This document shows, in pieces, positions 46,466 to 57,991 of a stretch of DNA of 64,000 nucleotides. Position 1 is the first letter of the stretch, and each line of letters starts with the position of its first letter. The stretch covers positions 2,852,001 to 2,916,000 of the forward strand of contig JAHEWK010000001.1 of the NCBI GenBank assembly GCA_020740775.1, written 5' to 3'. The DNA comes from Ilyonectria destructans (taxonomy: Eukaryota > Ascomycota > Sordariomycetes > Hypocreales > Nectriaceae). The notes beneath the pieces were generated by a model. It worked only from the letters and a program-made list of their open reading frames with translations. It was not told the origin of the DNA and did not search any database. The translations under genes were made by a program, and so were the position numbers.

Positions 46466-48135
46466 TCATTGCGTTTTTGAACGCCTCGCAGAACTGCCAC
46501 CAGTCTCCGTCTCAGTCAGGGCAACCAGGTCTCCAGATGCTACGGCCTTTGCGTTGCGAATCTCCCAATCAAATTCCTTGAGGCCGCGGATCTCCCAAGA
46601 GAAGAAGAGCAGCGAAAGGAGCCCATCCACAACGCCGGCAACTAATCCCAGACTGCTGACAAGCATCAGGATGAAGGCAACGAAGTTGGCGGGGCTGAAC
46701 CAAACACCGACCAAGCAGGCGACCCAAACGATCAGGGCAACGAAGAAGTGGACGCCTCGCCAGTAGCGCTGACGAACTTCGCGAAGGATGTACTTGTGGA
46801 TCATGGCGAGGATCTCGTCGTAGACGGCCATAGGGAGAGGCTCGTTGTCAGGGTTGTGGAATAGCTGCAGGTCTGGATCAGAGGGGAGCGCCCTGGGGAC
46901 GGACCGGATGCTGCTGGCCGGGCTGCTGTTGGCTAGGTAGGCGCCCGTCTTTAGTAGGGTGGAGGGGGTTTCGGATTGAGCGTACGTCGGTGCGATCATT
47001 GACGAAGGAGTGTGCCGGGTGAGGGTTGCACGGACAGCAAAGTGGTCCGAGAGGGAGACGTGAAGGTCGGGATGGCGCTCTGTGAGGGCGACAATTGCCG
47101 TCTTGATAATCCAGCCAGGAGTTGTGGGGGGAGCTTCCGGGTCAACACCAGTGGAAGCAAAGATGTAATCCAGTCGCTTGCCTCGAGGGTCGATCGCATC
47201 CGGAGCCACATCACAAGGCTTTCCGGCTTTCAAAAGGTTCTGCTGATTCTTGGTCCAACGCCAGGTGTTGTAGACAGAGTCGCTGGTGGCGCCATTCTCC
47301 AGGAGGTTGTAGTCGGCGGTGGGGATGGGCCTGTGGCGAGCCTTCTCGGCGGGATGATGAGCCGGACCAAGGGCGCTGTTGGGGTGGAGGACGCGCCAAA
47401 CGTCACGGACGGGAGCGTGGGTGGTGATGAGGCGGTGGGCGAGGGAGAGAGGCAGCATATTAAAATCCCCCATGGCTACGACAAGGTGACCACGCTCAGC
47501 GGCGCCGCGGAGGAGCTTAGACATCTCCCATGCCTGGGCGGTGCGGTGACAGATGTACGAGTCGTTGGGCTCGCGCTCGTAGGGTGCGTGGGTCTGAGAG
47601 GGCAGTTAGAACTGATCTGAGAAATGTAGAGGGCCCGACTTACATGCGTGTTGAAGACCTCAATAACGTCCTTCCTCCGTGGCCCGAATCGAATCTTGGC
47701 GCAGGCGACACCCTTGCCCACATACCAATCTCCCCGCCAGAAGGCCGTGGGACGGCCGTTGAGAGTATACTTGACCATTGTGCTCTCTTCGATGGGCCAT
47801 CTACTCAGGATGGCGAGGCCACCACCAAAGGCGCCACTGTGGTAGAACTTGCCATAGGGAAGGATCTGGCGGGTATGACGACGGATGGCGCGGTAGTCGT
47901 CCTGAGTCCAGCACTCTTGGAGGGCGACGATGTGAGGAGCAGGGGTGAGGAGGGCAAGCTGGCGACCGATCTCGTCGAGACGGGGGGTGCGGAGGGCAGA
48001 GATGTGCAGGAGGCCCCAGCAGTTGAGGGTGAGGAGGTTGAGCTCGGTGGGGAGAGCGTCCTCATCGTCGACGGCCGTGTTGGTGGTGGGAGACGGGACG
48101 ATGTTGTCGACGGCGGCGTCAGTAGCGACGGCCAT
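46466..48135 (-). CDS. ISC1: ISC1-type inositol phosphosphingolipid phospholipase C
   Basis: Model: exons 48135-47644 and 47593-46466 (50-base intron GTAAGT...TCAG), 539 aa. The start at 48135 is the first ATG; the open frame beyond it begins only with TTG. The exonuclease-endonuclease-phosphatase fold is complete: LNLLTLNCWGL, IVALQECW with the Mg-binding Glu, FNTHTHAPYE, GDFNMLP, RLDYIFAS and the catalytic SDHFAV near residue 330. Two hydrophobic helices close the protein (HFFVALIVWVACLVGVWF and FVAFILMLVSSLGLVAGVV), as in yeast Isc1 and neutral sphingomyelinases. It splits inositol phosphosphingolipids to ceramide at ER or mitochondrial membranes. It ends 214 bases from the kinase gene, which runs toward it. 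Confidence 0.92.
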
Positions 48136-50196
48136 GGCGACAGTGGATGCGATGGGAGAGTTGGAGACAGTCAATCGAGCCTGTGGTCACCGAGTATGAG
48201 TGGGAGTGGGCCGAGAATCGGATCGGATCGCGAGTAGATGACGCGATTGAGTTGTAATGGTGAGTGAGAGGACGGGGCCAGGAGCGGGATCTACGGTATC
48301 GCGGTCATGGGAAGGGTGAGATTAATAGAACGTAGACGGATACGGAGCCGGGGACGACACGGGGTACGACACGTGGGAGAAGAAGAAAGCAGCCAGATTA
48401 AAGGAGCGTGAGGTGCGTGAAGGTGCGTAAAGGTGCATGAAGGCGTGTGTGAGAGTGAAGTCGTGAAAAAGAAAGGTGAGTGATTCCCCCTGGGCGAGGT
48501 AGGTACGTACTACGTAGTAAGTTACCCATGTCGTTAAAATGACGGCAAGGTACACCGAGGCCCGTACCTTCCCACTGCCGTGCCTGCCCCAAATTCGAAA
48601 TCGCCAACTTCCTTGCTACGACTAGCCCAAGCTAGCTGCTATCGCGCTGCGGCACGGGATTGGTGGAGCCAGACTTTGTGCAGATTAATTTCAGGGTAAT
48701 TGCGTGGTAACGAGCAGTGAGCAGACTGCTTTGGGGTTGGCTGATCAGTTGCCAAGTCGCGCCGTGGCGGCTTTTCCTGTGAAATGCCCTGGCGAGCAAG
48801 AGCGCCGCAAGTCTTCCATGTGATGGATGAAACATGAGAGATGAGACGCGGCAGCTGGGCGTTCGGTAATGTCTGCATTACGTAGTTAGTAGCTACTAGA
48901 GCAGACACTTCGTACTTGGAGATGACATCAAAGAACCTGCTTCAGCTATTTGAGTGAGATTTCGTACGTGATGTGGCCTAATAAACACTCCATAGGTCTT
49001 AGCAAACGATGATTGCATCTCGAAAGCGGTCAATGATATCTCGTCTCAACCCCCTTGGTGTTTCGATCTACACACCCTGTTTCGCGTTCCCCTGCATGGT
49101 TTACTGTCCCCACCACCCAAAAAGAAATAGCTCCCAAGCTCCCCCTATAGCTCCGGGAGAGCTTGCCACTCACCAAGCTGTCGCCCGCCGCATTCTCGTT
49201 CCACTAACACCGACAGGCCTTGAACCATCCAATTCCATCCCCCTCACAGGCACAAGCGGGAAGGAATCAGCGTCAAGTATCTTCATACTTCCTCTTGTTC
49301 ATTCCCTTCTCTCCTGGTCTTACTTCCTCGTCACTGACTCCCTTGGTATTGACCTGACATTTGCACAGTCATTGATGATCACGTTCACCTCATCATGGGT
49401 CGCCGAAAGGAGCTTGAAATTGTAAGACCATGGCACCCTTACTTCACCTCACCTCACCTCACCTCACCGTCCACTCGTCTCAGTCCTGTCTGACTCCTAT
49501 ACAGTATCATGTCCCTCTTCAGAAACTGTAACCGAGGGTATGGCAACCGAAACAATGTTCTCGTAATGTAAGTGGGTTCAAGCAGACGTACAAATAGAGG
49601 TCGAGGATAGTAAGTTCTTGGGATATGTCGGCGGCCTCCTTGGATACCTTCGCACATAATTCACATCAGTTGGGCCAATCATCCGTCACGATACTGTCAC
49701 CTTGGCATAAGCTTCATCGACGTGAAGAAAAAAGAATCAAGTGCGCCATTAGAATCGAGTACCTCGGGAGCTGTCAATTGTTACAACACGGCCCCCTGCT
49801 CCAACAAAACAATTTCACTCTCGCCAGCTCGTCCCAGTCGATGAAATGCGAATTTCCCATCCTGTTACACCTGTCTATGCCGTTCCTACCGCCCAAGACC
49901 CATTCCTTGTAGCCGCAACTTGGAAGACGGGCTTGGCGTCCATTCAACCACCGCTCATCAACCAGGCTGTTGACTAGGTATTGAAAGACTTGTGCAACAG
50001 CAATTCTTTCCTTTGTCTTCTCCCACATAGATGAATAGATATCACGAATCCCCCCTTTTTTCCATACTTTAAAACACCTCGCCGTCGAGATAATGCACTC
50101 CTCAGAGCGCCCGGAATATCGTCGTCGTCGTTATCGTCGTCAAAATTAGATGCGATGTTTCTCCGATTCTGTTCAAAGGGCGAATACGTTAGAATC
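48136..50196. other. 2.1 kb intergenic region
   Basis: ISC1 promoter on the left and the 3' side of the KH gene on the right. No supported gene. Contains the palindrome-rich stretch TACGTACTACGTAGTA near 48505 and a CACCT repeat at 49445-49468. Confidence 0.5.
49445..49468. repeat. (CACCT)n short tandem repeat
   Basis: Nearly five perfect CACCT units in a gene-free stretch. Confidence 0.85.
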
Positions 50197-51676
50197 TCAG
50201 TTACTGCCGGTTTTGTTTTGCACCTCACCAAGTCGAGAGTAGAGCATGTATAGCGCCATGCGGTTGGCCTCCTCTGTTCCAGTAATAGTGACCAACCGCT
50301 CGTTGCTGTTGTCCTGCGGCTCGTTAATCTTGATCACGCTGTTGCTCATCTGGCGTATCTCGTTGATCTTCTGTCCACCCTTGCCAATAATGGCACCAAC
50401 CATGTCGTTGGGGATGTAGATCTGCTGCGTAATCGGGCCACCGGGAATCGCTCCTGCCATGGGCTGCGCTTGAGGGGGACCACCGTGGGGTTGGGGGCCG
50501 GCATGCGGTGCCATATGGGGTTGGATGTGAGGGGCGGCACCATATGCTGCTCCTTGCGCACCATACTGCATGGGCATCACGGGATTTCCCTGGGCTGCGG
50601 CGTGAGGGTACTGCTGGGGGTAAGGCGCAGGCGGCATGTGCTGAGGGCGACGTTCGCTATGACGGCCATAGTTCTCGCCTCGGCCGTAGTGTCCAGACGC
50701 CGGTTGGGGGCAATAAGGAACAACTTGCATTCCTCCGGGAATGGAGCCAGCAGGGGCACCACTTCGGGTTGCATATGCGGAAGCAGCAGGACCGCCGAAT
50801 CTATCGTTGAGCTGCTCCAGTAGGGTGCTGCCGACGTAGTAAGTGGCGATATGGACGGCGTCCGCGACGCCCATGACTACCAAAGAACGTTCGCTAGACA
50901 TAGGAAGGCAGGAGTCGGACGCATTCAGGCGCGCGCCTGAAGCTTCCTGGATCTCGCGAATGCGCGCTCCGCCCTTGCCAATGATGGAACCAATCAAGAT
51001 GTGGGGGATAAGCAGACGCAGGGGATAGGTCTTGGAGGAAGCGGTCGACGACTCGCTCAGCGGCTCGTTGTTAAGGGTTCGAATGATCAAACCGAAGGCC
51101 TCGGGGATAGTTAGTACGTGGACACGGGAATACCTAGCTTGAGAAGAGAGAACCTACCTTGGCCACAGCATCTACTATTCCGCTGACGGTTAGAATACGC
51201 TCGACGGCTCCCTTCTGGTAGTCGCTGACAGTGCACTTGGCGTTGGAAAGCTTCCTGATGTTGGAAACGTTCTCGCCTCCCTTTCCGATAACGGTCGCTG
51301 CCTCTGGGCTAGAGATGACGGCGCGGATATGGATCCAGGAGGTTTCGTCGTGGGCGGCAGCGGAGGTGACTGCGTTTGATGCTGAGGCGGCGACGGTGGC
51401 GGCGGCGGCAGCTTTGATATCAGAAATCTCCTCAGTCGCCGGGGCGTCACCTTGCTCAGACTTGGTGCCGTTGGTCTTATCATCGCCGTTCTGCTCCTGA
51501 GTGTCGACGATAGGCTCGGCGGGAGCTTCAGGCACCTCCACGTCGTCGTCGTGGTTCATGACCTTGTCGAGCGCGGGTCGCTTGGCATCGGGCTGGTCAG
51601 TGGCGCGGGAAGGGGAGGAAGCCTCCTCGAGGGGGCGCTTGGCCGATTGGGTGGGCTGGGTAGGCGAAGCGGACAT
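50197..51676 (-). CDS. Three-KH-domain RNA-binding protein (PCBP/Rnc1/PBP2 type)
   Basis: Model: exons 51676-51158 and 51099-50197 (58-base intron GTAGGT...CCGAG), 473 aa. Three KH domains carry intact GKGG loops at residues 131-134, 214-217 and 412-415, which place the RNA backbone. KH2 and KH3 are separated by about 140 residues of Pro/His/Gln/Ala/Gly-rich, likely disordered sequence. The N terminus is acidic with KRPLEE and AKRPALDK nuclear-signal-like patches. The layout matches Rnc1 of fission yeast and Pbp2 of budding yeast, which bind C/U-rich mRNA and affect its stability. The 5' leader side is CG-rich and holds no other gene. Confidence 0.9.
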
Positions 51677-53228
51677 TTTGCTTGATGTAAATGGATCACG
51701 GGCGGATGTCTTGGTTCGTTTGAAACGATCTTTATTTCGTCTTATTTACACTCAGGGGGTTTTCGAAGGAAAACGTGCTGGTGTAGTGACTTTGGATCGG
51801 TGGGATCGCGCTTCGGTGAAGTATTCGTGAAGTGACTGGTGTCGCGAGGGGCGCTGCCCAGAGAGTGACGGAGTGACGGGTTGAGTGGAAGAAGAAGTGA
51901 TCTCAAGGGCAATCCTTTCTCGGGCTCAGGGCGGGCTCCAGAAGTCTTGCAACGGGTGTCGAAATGGTAGTACCCGGAAGATTTCCCAGACGGTGGGCGG
52001 GAAGGAAAGGGCGGAGATGATGGCTTGTGATGAAGAAGTTGAGTGGTTGAGGAGAGGAGGTGAAGCGATATTCGATACTGGGACGGAGGTCTGAAAAGCA
52101 GAAAGGAAGAGGCAAGTGCTCAGCTCAAACCTTGTGACCACGGATTCCTGGGTGTCGCAAACGATTCCGATCAGCTGGGACGGGCGAATAAGAGACTTCT
52201 GTCGCGTCGCAAGTCGCTGGCCACAATGTGGGAGGAAGGGCGGGCGGAGGGAGGAGCGCGTTTCGAGGGCCGGTGGTGTGCCGGGTCTGGTGTTTGCTTT
52301 CGCGCGCAGGGAGGGGGCGACAAGGCAAGCACGGGGAGGCGGCCAATCCGAAGGAAGCGAGAAAGAAGGAAGAAAAGGGCCTCAGGACCAGTCTACGATA
52401 GTCGCCGGGAATGGGAAAGATGAGAAACCTCAGCGGCCGAATGAAAGGGGGGGTGGGAGATGACCAGAGTCGGGAGTCGGGGGGAGGAATTTGGGAGAAG
52501 GTTCGGGAGAAGCAGCTGAAACGACTTCGCCATGGGATGTTGGATGTGCTGGCAAGTCACGTGGAAGGCTCTCCGTGGCGGTCGGGGTATTAGCACACAG
52601 TGCGGAGAATCTAATTGGGTCCATCTGGGGAAGCCGCCCAGTAGCGCAGCTTAGTACGTGACCTTCGGGAGCCGCCTCGGGGATTCTGGGGAGTACGTAC
52701 CTGCCTCAGCCGCCAAGCTCGCTCCCTGTAATCGAATGCTACCGTGCGAGATACAGTGCATAAATTCAACCGCACCCACCACAGGACCGAACGCGGGAGC
52801 GAGCTCTGAGCACACCCATTGATCAAGGCATACGCGTGCCACACGCATCTCGGAGCCTCGCCCGTATCAGATCCTGCACAATTGAGATACCGACCGCAAC
52901 AGGCGCCGAATATTCCCGAGGCCTCTCTAGTCTCGGATCTGAGTCGCTGATCAACAAGCTTCGCCGGCGCCGCGAAAGCGCAAATTGTCGCATCTAGATT
53001 CGCCTGCCTGTCCAGCGCATCGCGCATCGCGCACGCATCGCACATCGCGCATCTGTAGGCACGGGCCGTGCATGAGAGAGGTGTACGCGGGCGACCGGCG
53101 CCACAAATTGGCCCGCTCCATCTTGAGCATTGAAACATATCGACTGCTATGTTCGACAGTCCTGCGAACCAGTCCGAGTCCCTTCTCATTTACAAAAATA
53201 GCATCAGTGGAGCTTGCTTCGCCGGACC
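51677..53228. other. 1.55 kb divergent promoter region (KH protein / CENP-K-like)
   Basis: No supported coding sequence. It includes a short CGCATCG-type repeat at 53016-53053. The long leftward frame over 52611-53189 is rich in Arg and Cys from CG-rich DNA and has no domain. Confidence 0.5.
53016..53053. repeat. Imperfect tandem repeat around CGCATCG
   Basis: Four to five degenerate GCGCATC/GCACATC units in a row, about 180 bases upstream of the CENP-K-like start codon. Confidence 0.7.
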
Positions 53229-54264
53229 ATGAATGAGAGGTCGCACGGCGCAGAGGCGCAGTTATACACCGCCAATCTCGACCACACGCTGAAAGAGCTT
53301 CAGAAGAAGATTCGAGAACATGAGAATGAATTGCAAAAGGTAAGTCAGCTCTCAGACGAAACTCATTTGGCACCTGTTGACCAGGGATCAGCTCCGTTCG
53401 AGCCAAGTTGAGCTTCCCCCCTCCGTCATAGGGCAGGCTCAAGTGATCAAAGCTGCTCTGGATGAGGTGACAGACTCTGAGCCGTTTTTGCCGTCCCCAG
53501 GATCCCTCCTCCCGGCATTGCTGGCCTTGCGCAAGACACATCAGACGATCAAGGATTCCAATACCTATCTTGCGTCGCAACGCACCAGCCATGAGCTGGT
53601 CGCGCGCCAGCTGGAGGCGGACCAAGCCCGACTAAAAGATCAAAATCTACTCAAGGATGCTCTTGAAGCGCGAATCCAGTCCCTGCGCAATGAGCTGGAC
53701 GTCAATGCTGATGTGACCCCAGAAGCGGGGGCGCGAGAGCACCTCCAGGAGCTGAGGAAAAAGAAAAAGGGGTATGACCAGGAAACCTCAAAGCTCATGA
53801 AAGTACTGCTCGGGTTCATCAATGACAATCTCGCACCAATGCTCGCAGCGGAGGAGCTCGGTGGGCCCGTCGTGGGTGATCTCATGGACATTGAGGGCGA
53901 CGATCTTGCGGCCGGCTTCAACTCTCAGGGAAAGTTGAAGAAGGCCCCAGAAGGCGCAGGCAAGGACGACAAGCGTCAGCGGCGAATCGATGAAATCTGG
54001 GGCCAAGCTGGCAATGACGAGCAGAGCGAGAGGACTGGACCGCAAGACGAGGTTGTTGCAGCCAGCGCGGAGATGAAGCAGCTCACCGAGGAGCTCCTCA
54101 ACACCCTCTCTGAGGCCAAGGGCAACATCGAGGCGGCATATGTCCAACTACCAAGAGAATCAGCCGCAGCTCGGTTCCTTGTGCGGTCAAAGGTGGCACA
54201 GTTCCACCCAAAAGATGCGACGAGGCTCAGACTCATTGACTTTGGAAGGGAGTTGGAGGCTTAG
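53229..54264 (+). CDS. CENP-K/Sim4-like kinetochore coiled-coil protein
   Basis: Model: exons 53229-53339 and 53392-54264 (52-base intron GTAAGT...ATCAG), 327 aa. An AG seven bases before the chosen acceptor would cause an early stop, which decides the splice. The protein is almost wholly helical, with coiled-coil heptads at about residues 10-45 and 95-165 and the motif LAPMLAAEELGGPVVGD in the middle. A basic DDKRQRRIDEIWG segment and a conserved C terminus follow. This pattern agrees with fungal CENP-K (Sim4 in fission yeast, Mcm22 in budding yeast), part of the CCAN inner kinetochore complex that links CENP-A chromatin to the outer kinetochore. Assignment rests on memory of the family pattern, so another coiled-coil nuclear protein is possible. 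Confidence 0.65.
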
Positions 54265-54648
54265 AGTCGCAAAAATGGGTACACATAGCACTGAGTTTGG
54301 AGTGCATACACTGAATGATGGTGATCAAATGGCCCAGCAGGCTGAGAACGCGGACTTCACTCCCCTGTAATTTCTCTAGACATTGCGCTTCGAACAAGTC
54401 ACACGTTCTCTTCACCAATTCATGTATGCTTTCATGCCCTAGTTCGAGCGCCAATTGTTGGTAGAAGTCTCGCAATGCTGAAGAAGCAAGCACTTAATGC
54501 TAAGCTTCCCCATTGGCCAATTCGCACACGCGTGTCCGCCCCTCGCGTCGCGTCCCCACGAATCCCGTCAACCTCCTGCTGCTGTCCGTCTCTTAAGCGC
54601 AGCCTCGACACACCGCTCGTCTTGCTCCGCCAATTCTCCTTCACCAAT
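54265..54648. promoter_or_regulatory. dUTPase promoter region with MCB and CCAAT boxes
   Basis: The 384 bases between the CENP-K-like stop and the dUTPase ATG hold an ATTGG/CCAAT inverted pair at 54512-54521 and an ACGCGT box at 54528-54533. An ATG at 54475 is in frame with dUTPase (see findings). Confidence 0.55.
54528..54533. promoter_or_regulatory. MCB (ACGCGT) box upstream of dUTPase
   Basis: Perfect MluI cell-cycle box 115 bases before the dUTPase ATG, within ACACGCGTGT. MBF (Mbp1/Swi6 type) binds this element in yeasts to drive S-phase genes. A single ACGCGT is expected by chance about once per 4 kb. Confidence 0.5.
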
Positions 54649-55212
54649 ATGTCTTCCGCACCTGAGTCCAACAACACCACCATCTCTTCTCCTCCCGCTA
54701 AGCGCATTAAGACCGCCGCTGCTATGGAGCCCATCCCTCTTCAGATCAAGAAGCTCTCCGAGAAGGGCCGCCTGCCCACTCGCGGCAGCGCCTTTGCGGC
54801 CGGCTACGACATTTACGCTGCCCGCGATACCACCATCCCCGCCCGTGGCAAGGCCCTTGTCGACACGGATATTAGCATGGCCATTCCTGAGGGAACCTGT
54901 AAGTTTGCCTTCTGCCACCATGTAAATGCAGATGACTGGATGCTGACTTGGATTCTAGACGGTCGCATTGCCCCCCGCTCCGGACTTGCGTCCAAGAACT
55001 TCATCGACACGGGCGCGGGCGTCATTGACGCCGACTACCGTGGCCAGGTCAAGGTGCTGCTGTTCAACCACGCCGAGGCCGACTTTGAGATCAAAGAGGG
55101 CGACCGCATCGCCCAGCTCATCCTCGAGCGCATCTACACCCCCGAGGTTGTCGAGGTCCAGGAGCTCGCGGAGAGCGTGCGTGGCGCCGGCGGCTTCGGC
55201 AGCACTGGCTGA
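54649..55212 (+). CDS. DUT1: dUTP pyrophosphatase (dUTPase)
   Basis: Model: exons 54649-54898 and 54959-55212 (60-base intron GTAAGT...TCTAG), 167 aa, the normal size for the trimeric enzyme. All five motifs are present in order: [32 protein letters not shown] with the catalytic Asp, GDRIAQLIL, and the C-terminal [10 protein letters not shown] that closes over the nucleotide. A short basic stretch after the start (PPAKRIKT) resembles a nuclear signal. The enzyme turns dUTP into dUMP and pyrophosphate, keeping uracil out of DNA. The frame extends 58 codons upstream to another ATG at 54475, which may give a mitochondrial form. Confidence 0.96.
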   Translation: MSSAPESNNTTISSPPAKRIKTAAAMEPIPLQIKKLSEKGRLPTRGSAFAAGYDIYAARDTTIPARGKALVDTDISMAIPEGTCKFAFCHHVNADDWMLTWILDGRIAPRSGLASKNFIDTGAGVIDADYRGQVKVLLFNHAEADFEIKEGDRIAQLILERIYTPEVVEVQELAESVRGAGGFGSTG

Positions 55213-55468
55213 GCTTGGTGGATACGGGATAAATTTTATGAGTCAACGAATGAGTTGGTGATGTCTACAGGAATCTACTAGACTTTTGGCTTCAGGAGGG
55301 GGAGAAAAAGGAACACGGAACAGGGGGGTGGAGAACAACGATAGATCAATAAACAGGGACGCAAGCACAACGCCGTTCCTTATTTTCTTGTATGCACGTC
55401 TATTCTGTCTTTGTCTTCGTCTATATGACCATGGCTGGGGCCGTCTTCTATCTTCCATGCCTACTCAC

Positions 55469-56857
55469 CTACATGGCCTTGGCAGGGAACAGCTTCGATG
55501 GCGAGCGCAAACAATCGAGATTCCTCACGAGCTGCAACTCGGCCGCCTTGCTCCTCACCAGGTGAACCTTCTTGTCATCACTCCTCTCCTCCGGCGCCAT
55601 GTCGTCCGTCGTGCGGTCGACGACCTTGCGCATGCCCTCGGACGTCTTGTACAGCACCTCATGCATGCTAGCGATGACCTTCTCGGCGGCCTGAGCGAGG
55701 GGCAGCTCGACAGCGGGGACATTGTCCTCGCTAAGCCAGCTAGGGGTGAAGCTCAGCTCCTCGTTTGCGTGGTGGACGGCCTCGCGCATGCGGATGACCA
55801 TGAGGGCGGCGAACATGTCGCCGGTGCCACTGAAATAGCAGTCGATGGACGGGAACACAATCTTGAAGAGGCGGGCCTTGCCGGTAGAGGTCATGCTCGA
55901 GCCAACGACAGCGAGATGTGAGTCCGGGTGGTCGGGGGAGGCGAGGTTGACCGAGGTGATGACGATGTGAGGGACCTTGAACTTGTCATGCATGAGCTGG
56001 ATAGCATTGGTTAGGCTGTCCATGTCGACGATCTTGGACTCTGAGAGCAGTCTCAAGACGGATGCATGTTAGCGCACATGACGACAGTTACGGTGGGATG
56101 AGAGAGTTGGATGAAGCAATGGGAGATGAAGGAACCCGGTGGACATACTCGGCCTCGAACTGGTTGGGTAGGATAAGATCTGCATGGTGGATGAGAGATC
56201 TGTAGGCTGGGACGACGTCCTCGGCGACGTAGAGCCTCCCGTTGTCGCCCATGACGGGATCGAGAACCCAGAAGAACTTGCCCGGAACCGTCTTTGACTT
56301 CTCCTTGAGCTCGCGGCCGATGGCGCCCACGGCATTGACGGCCTCAGCTCCCGGGATATATCCGGAGAGCATCATGTCAAAGTCGTCGAGGTATGACTGC
56401 TTCAGACCGTCGTACAGATCCTGGATCTCCTGCGCCGAGACCTTTGTTCCTTTCCATTGCCTGTAGCCCGTGTGGTTGCCTTTGATGCGACTCGTGCGTT
56501 AGATCTTCCCTGTTCCGCGGCTTCGGATCTTGTGCGCCGTGGAGGAGGGACTCACTAAACTGCACCGTGTTGAGGGCTGCGACATCGCATCCCAGAGACT
56601 GCAGCACGAAGACGGCAATCTTGTTTCCCACGTACCTGAGCGCCTCTCGAGTCAGTAAAAATTGACAAATACGACGCAAGCAGGTAGGTAGATGCGAGGT
56701 TGAAGATGAACCGTGTCTTACCCAGAGACAACCTGAAAGTGAGGGCATAAAGTCAGTCAAGGGCATTCGGCTTTGGAGGGGCAGTCATGATTGCGGGTCG
56801 TACATGGCTCGCCACAGCGAGAACCCGCGTGTCGGGCACAGGGAGGGAATCGCGCAT
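55469..56857 (-). CDS. BUD16: Pyridoxal kinase (BUD16/PDXK type)
   Basis: Model: exons 56857-56804, 56732-56722, 56635-56556, 56479-56149 and 56051-55469, 352 aa. The second exon has only 11 bases; with it the joined sequence reads LAVASH-VVSG-YVGNKIAVF, the expected start of the ribokinase-like fold. Further marks are LNTVQFSNHTGY, the DPVMGDNGRLYV loop, LILPNQFEAE and the anion-hole motif YFSGTGDMFAAL with the catalytic Asp. The enzyme phosphorylates pyridoxal, pyridoxine and pyridoxamine with ATP to supply vitamin B6 coenzyme in the cytosol. Splice donors include GTACGA, GTAAGA, GTGAGT and GTATGT. Its stop faces the dUTPase stop at 256 bases. Confidence 0.93.
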
Positions 56858-57991
56858 GGCAGCCTAGGTATAGCAAGCTGCGGCAGCCGAGTTTTGTGAG
56901 GGAGCGCCTCTTGGCGGGCGAGGAGGGAGTTGGTTGGCTGGGTTTGCGCGGATGCAACGGACGGGGATGTGAGGATGACAAGAAGGTTCTGTATTGGGGT
57001 ACTCCGTACTTGGTGGGAGGATAACGATAGAGTCCGGTTTCGTTACGAGTTGGCCAGTTGGTTGGTGCGTCGCTAGTCGCTAAGTTAGTCGCTACCGAAA
57101 CAAAAATACCTTGGACAAGCCGCGGTTAGAACGAGGTTGAGAGGAATAGAGACAAGATGCGCGCTGAAATGCACAACGACGTCGCCCTCTGAGATGACTG
57201 GCGTTTGAGTCAACTGGAACATGGCTCGCTAGGTACCTAGTGACGGGTGTTCCCCGCCAAGATCCGATGCGATGCGCGCTGTGCCCCGCACCCTGAGCCC
57301 TCTTTTTCTGTCTCTCTCGCTCTGCAACTCGTGTTTGGTTGCTGCCATTTGAGGTCAAACGTCGGCGTGCGCTTCCAATTGGACGCCGAAACCCACGAGG
57401 TAAAGAAATGTGCACCCGGAAATATCATGGAATATACGACCATGAATGATGTCATGCTTATGGCTTTCTCCGTCTTATTTGTCTTTGTATTGCTCACGCC
57501 GTCCAGGTGACAGATAGATAACCCGCGGCTAGGCTCATAATGGAACTCGAGTAACTCAACAGCGTCGGCCCACATTCAAACGGGAGACACGCCCTCTGCG
57601 CAGCAGCCAAGTGGACACCGCGTGACTGGTATAGTGTCATGTCAGGTCAGGAGGCGGATGGGACCGAGATAGAGACAAGAGGTCGGCTCGCATGCCGTCG
57701 CAGCCTTGGGCAACCAAAACAAAAGGCTTTAAAATCATTATCGTGTCAGGGCAGCTGACCCGGAGCTGGCCCACAACAAGCCATCATACAACCATGGCTC
57801 GTACTTGCTCTAGTAACAGATATCCTTCTGGAGACCCCTCTTCCTTCTCCCCTCTCCCCCCGTAAAGAAACCCCTGGTATCCCATCTTATCGGCGGAGCC
57901 CCCTCCGCGCCAAAGCAGGATCACCACGTCCTCGCAACGCCGGCTGATAGTAGGTAGGATGGTGATCATGTCATGTTTGTGAGGCAAAGGT
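56858..57991. other. Intergenic: pyridoxal kinase promoter, PCNA 3' side
   Basis: No supported gene. A perfect 12-base palindrome CTAGGTACCTAG lies at 57229-57240. Confidence 0.55.

Noticed and set aside
52611..53189. 192-codon leftward frame between the KH and CENP-K-like genes
   Set aside because: Arg/Cys-rich translation of CG-rich repeat DNA in a divergent promoter region; no recognisable pattern.
53340..53384. Alternative acceptor at 53384 in the CENP-K-like gene
   Set aside because: It leads to a stop after eight codons. The AG at 53390-53391 keeps the long frame.
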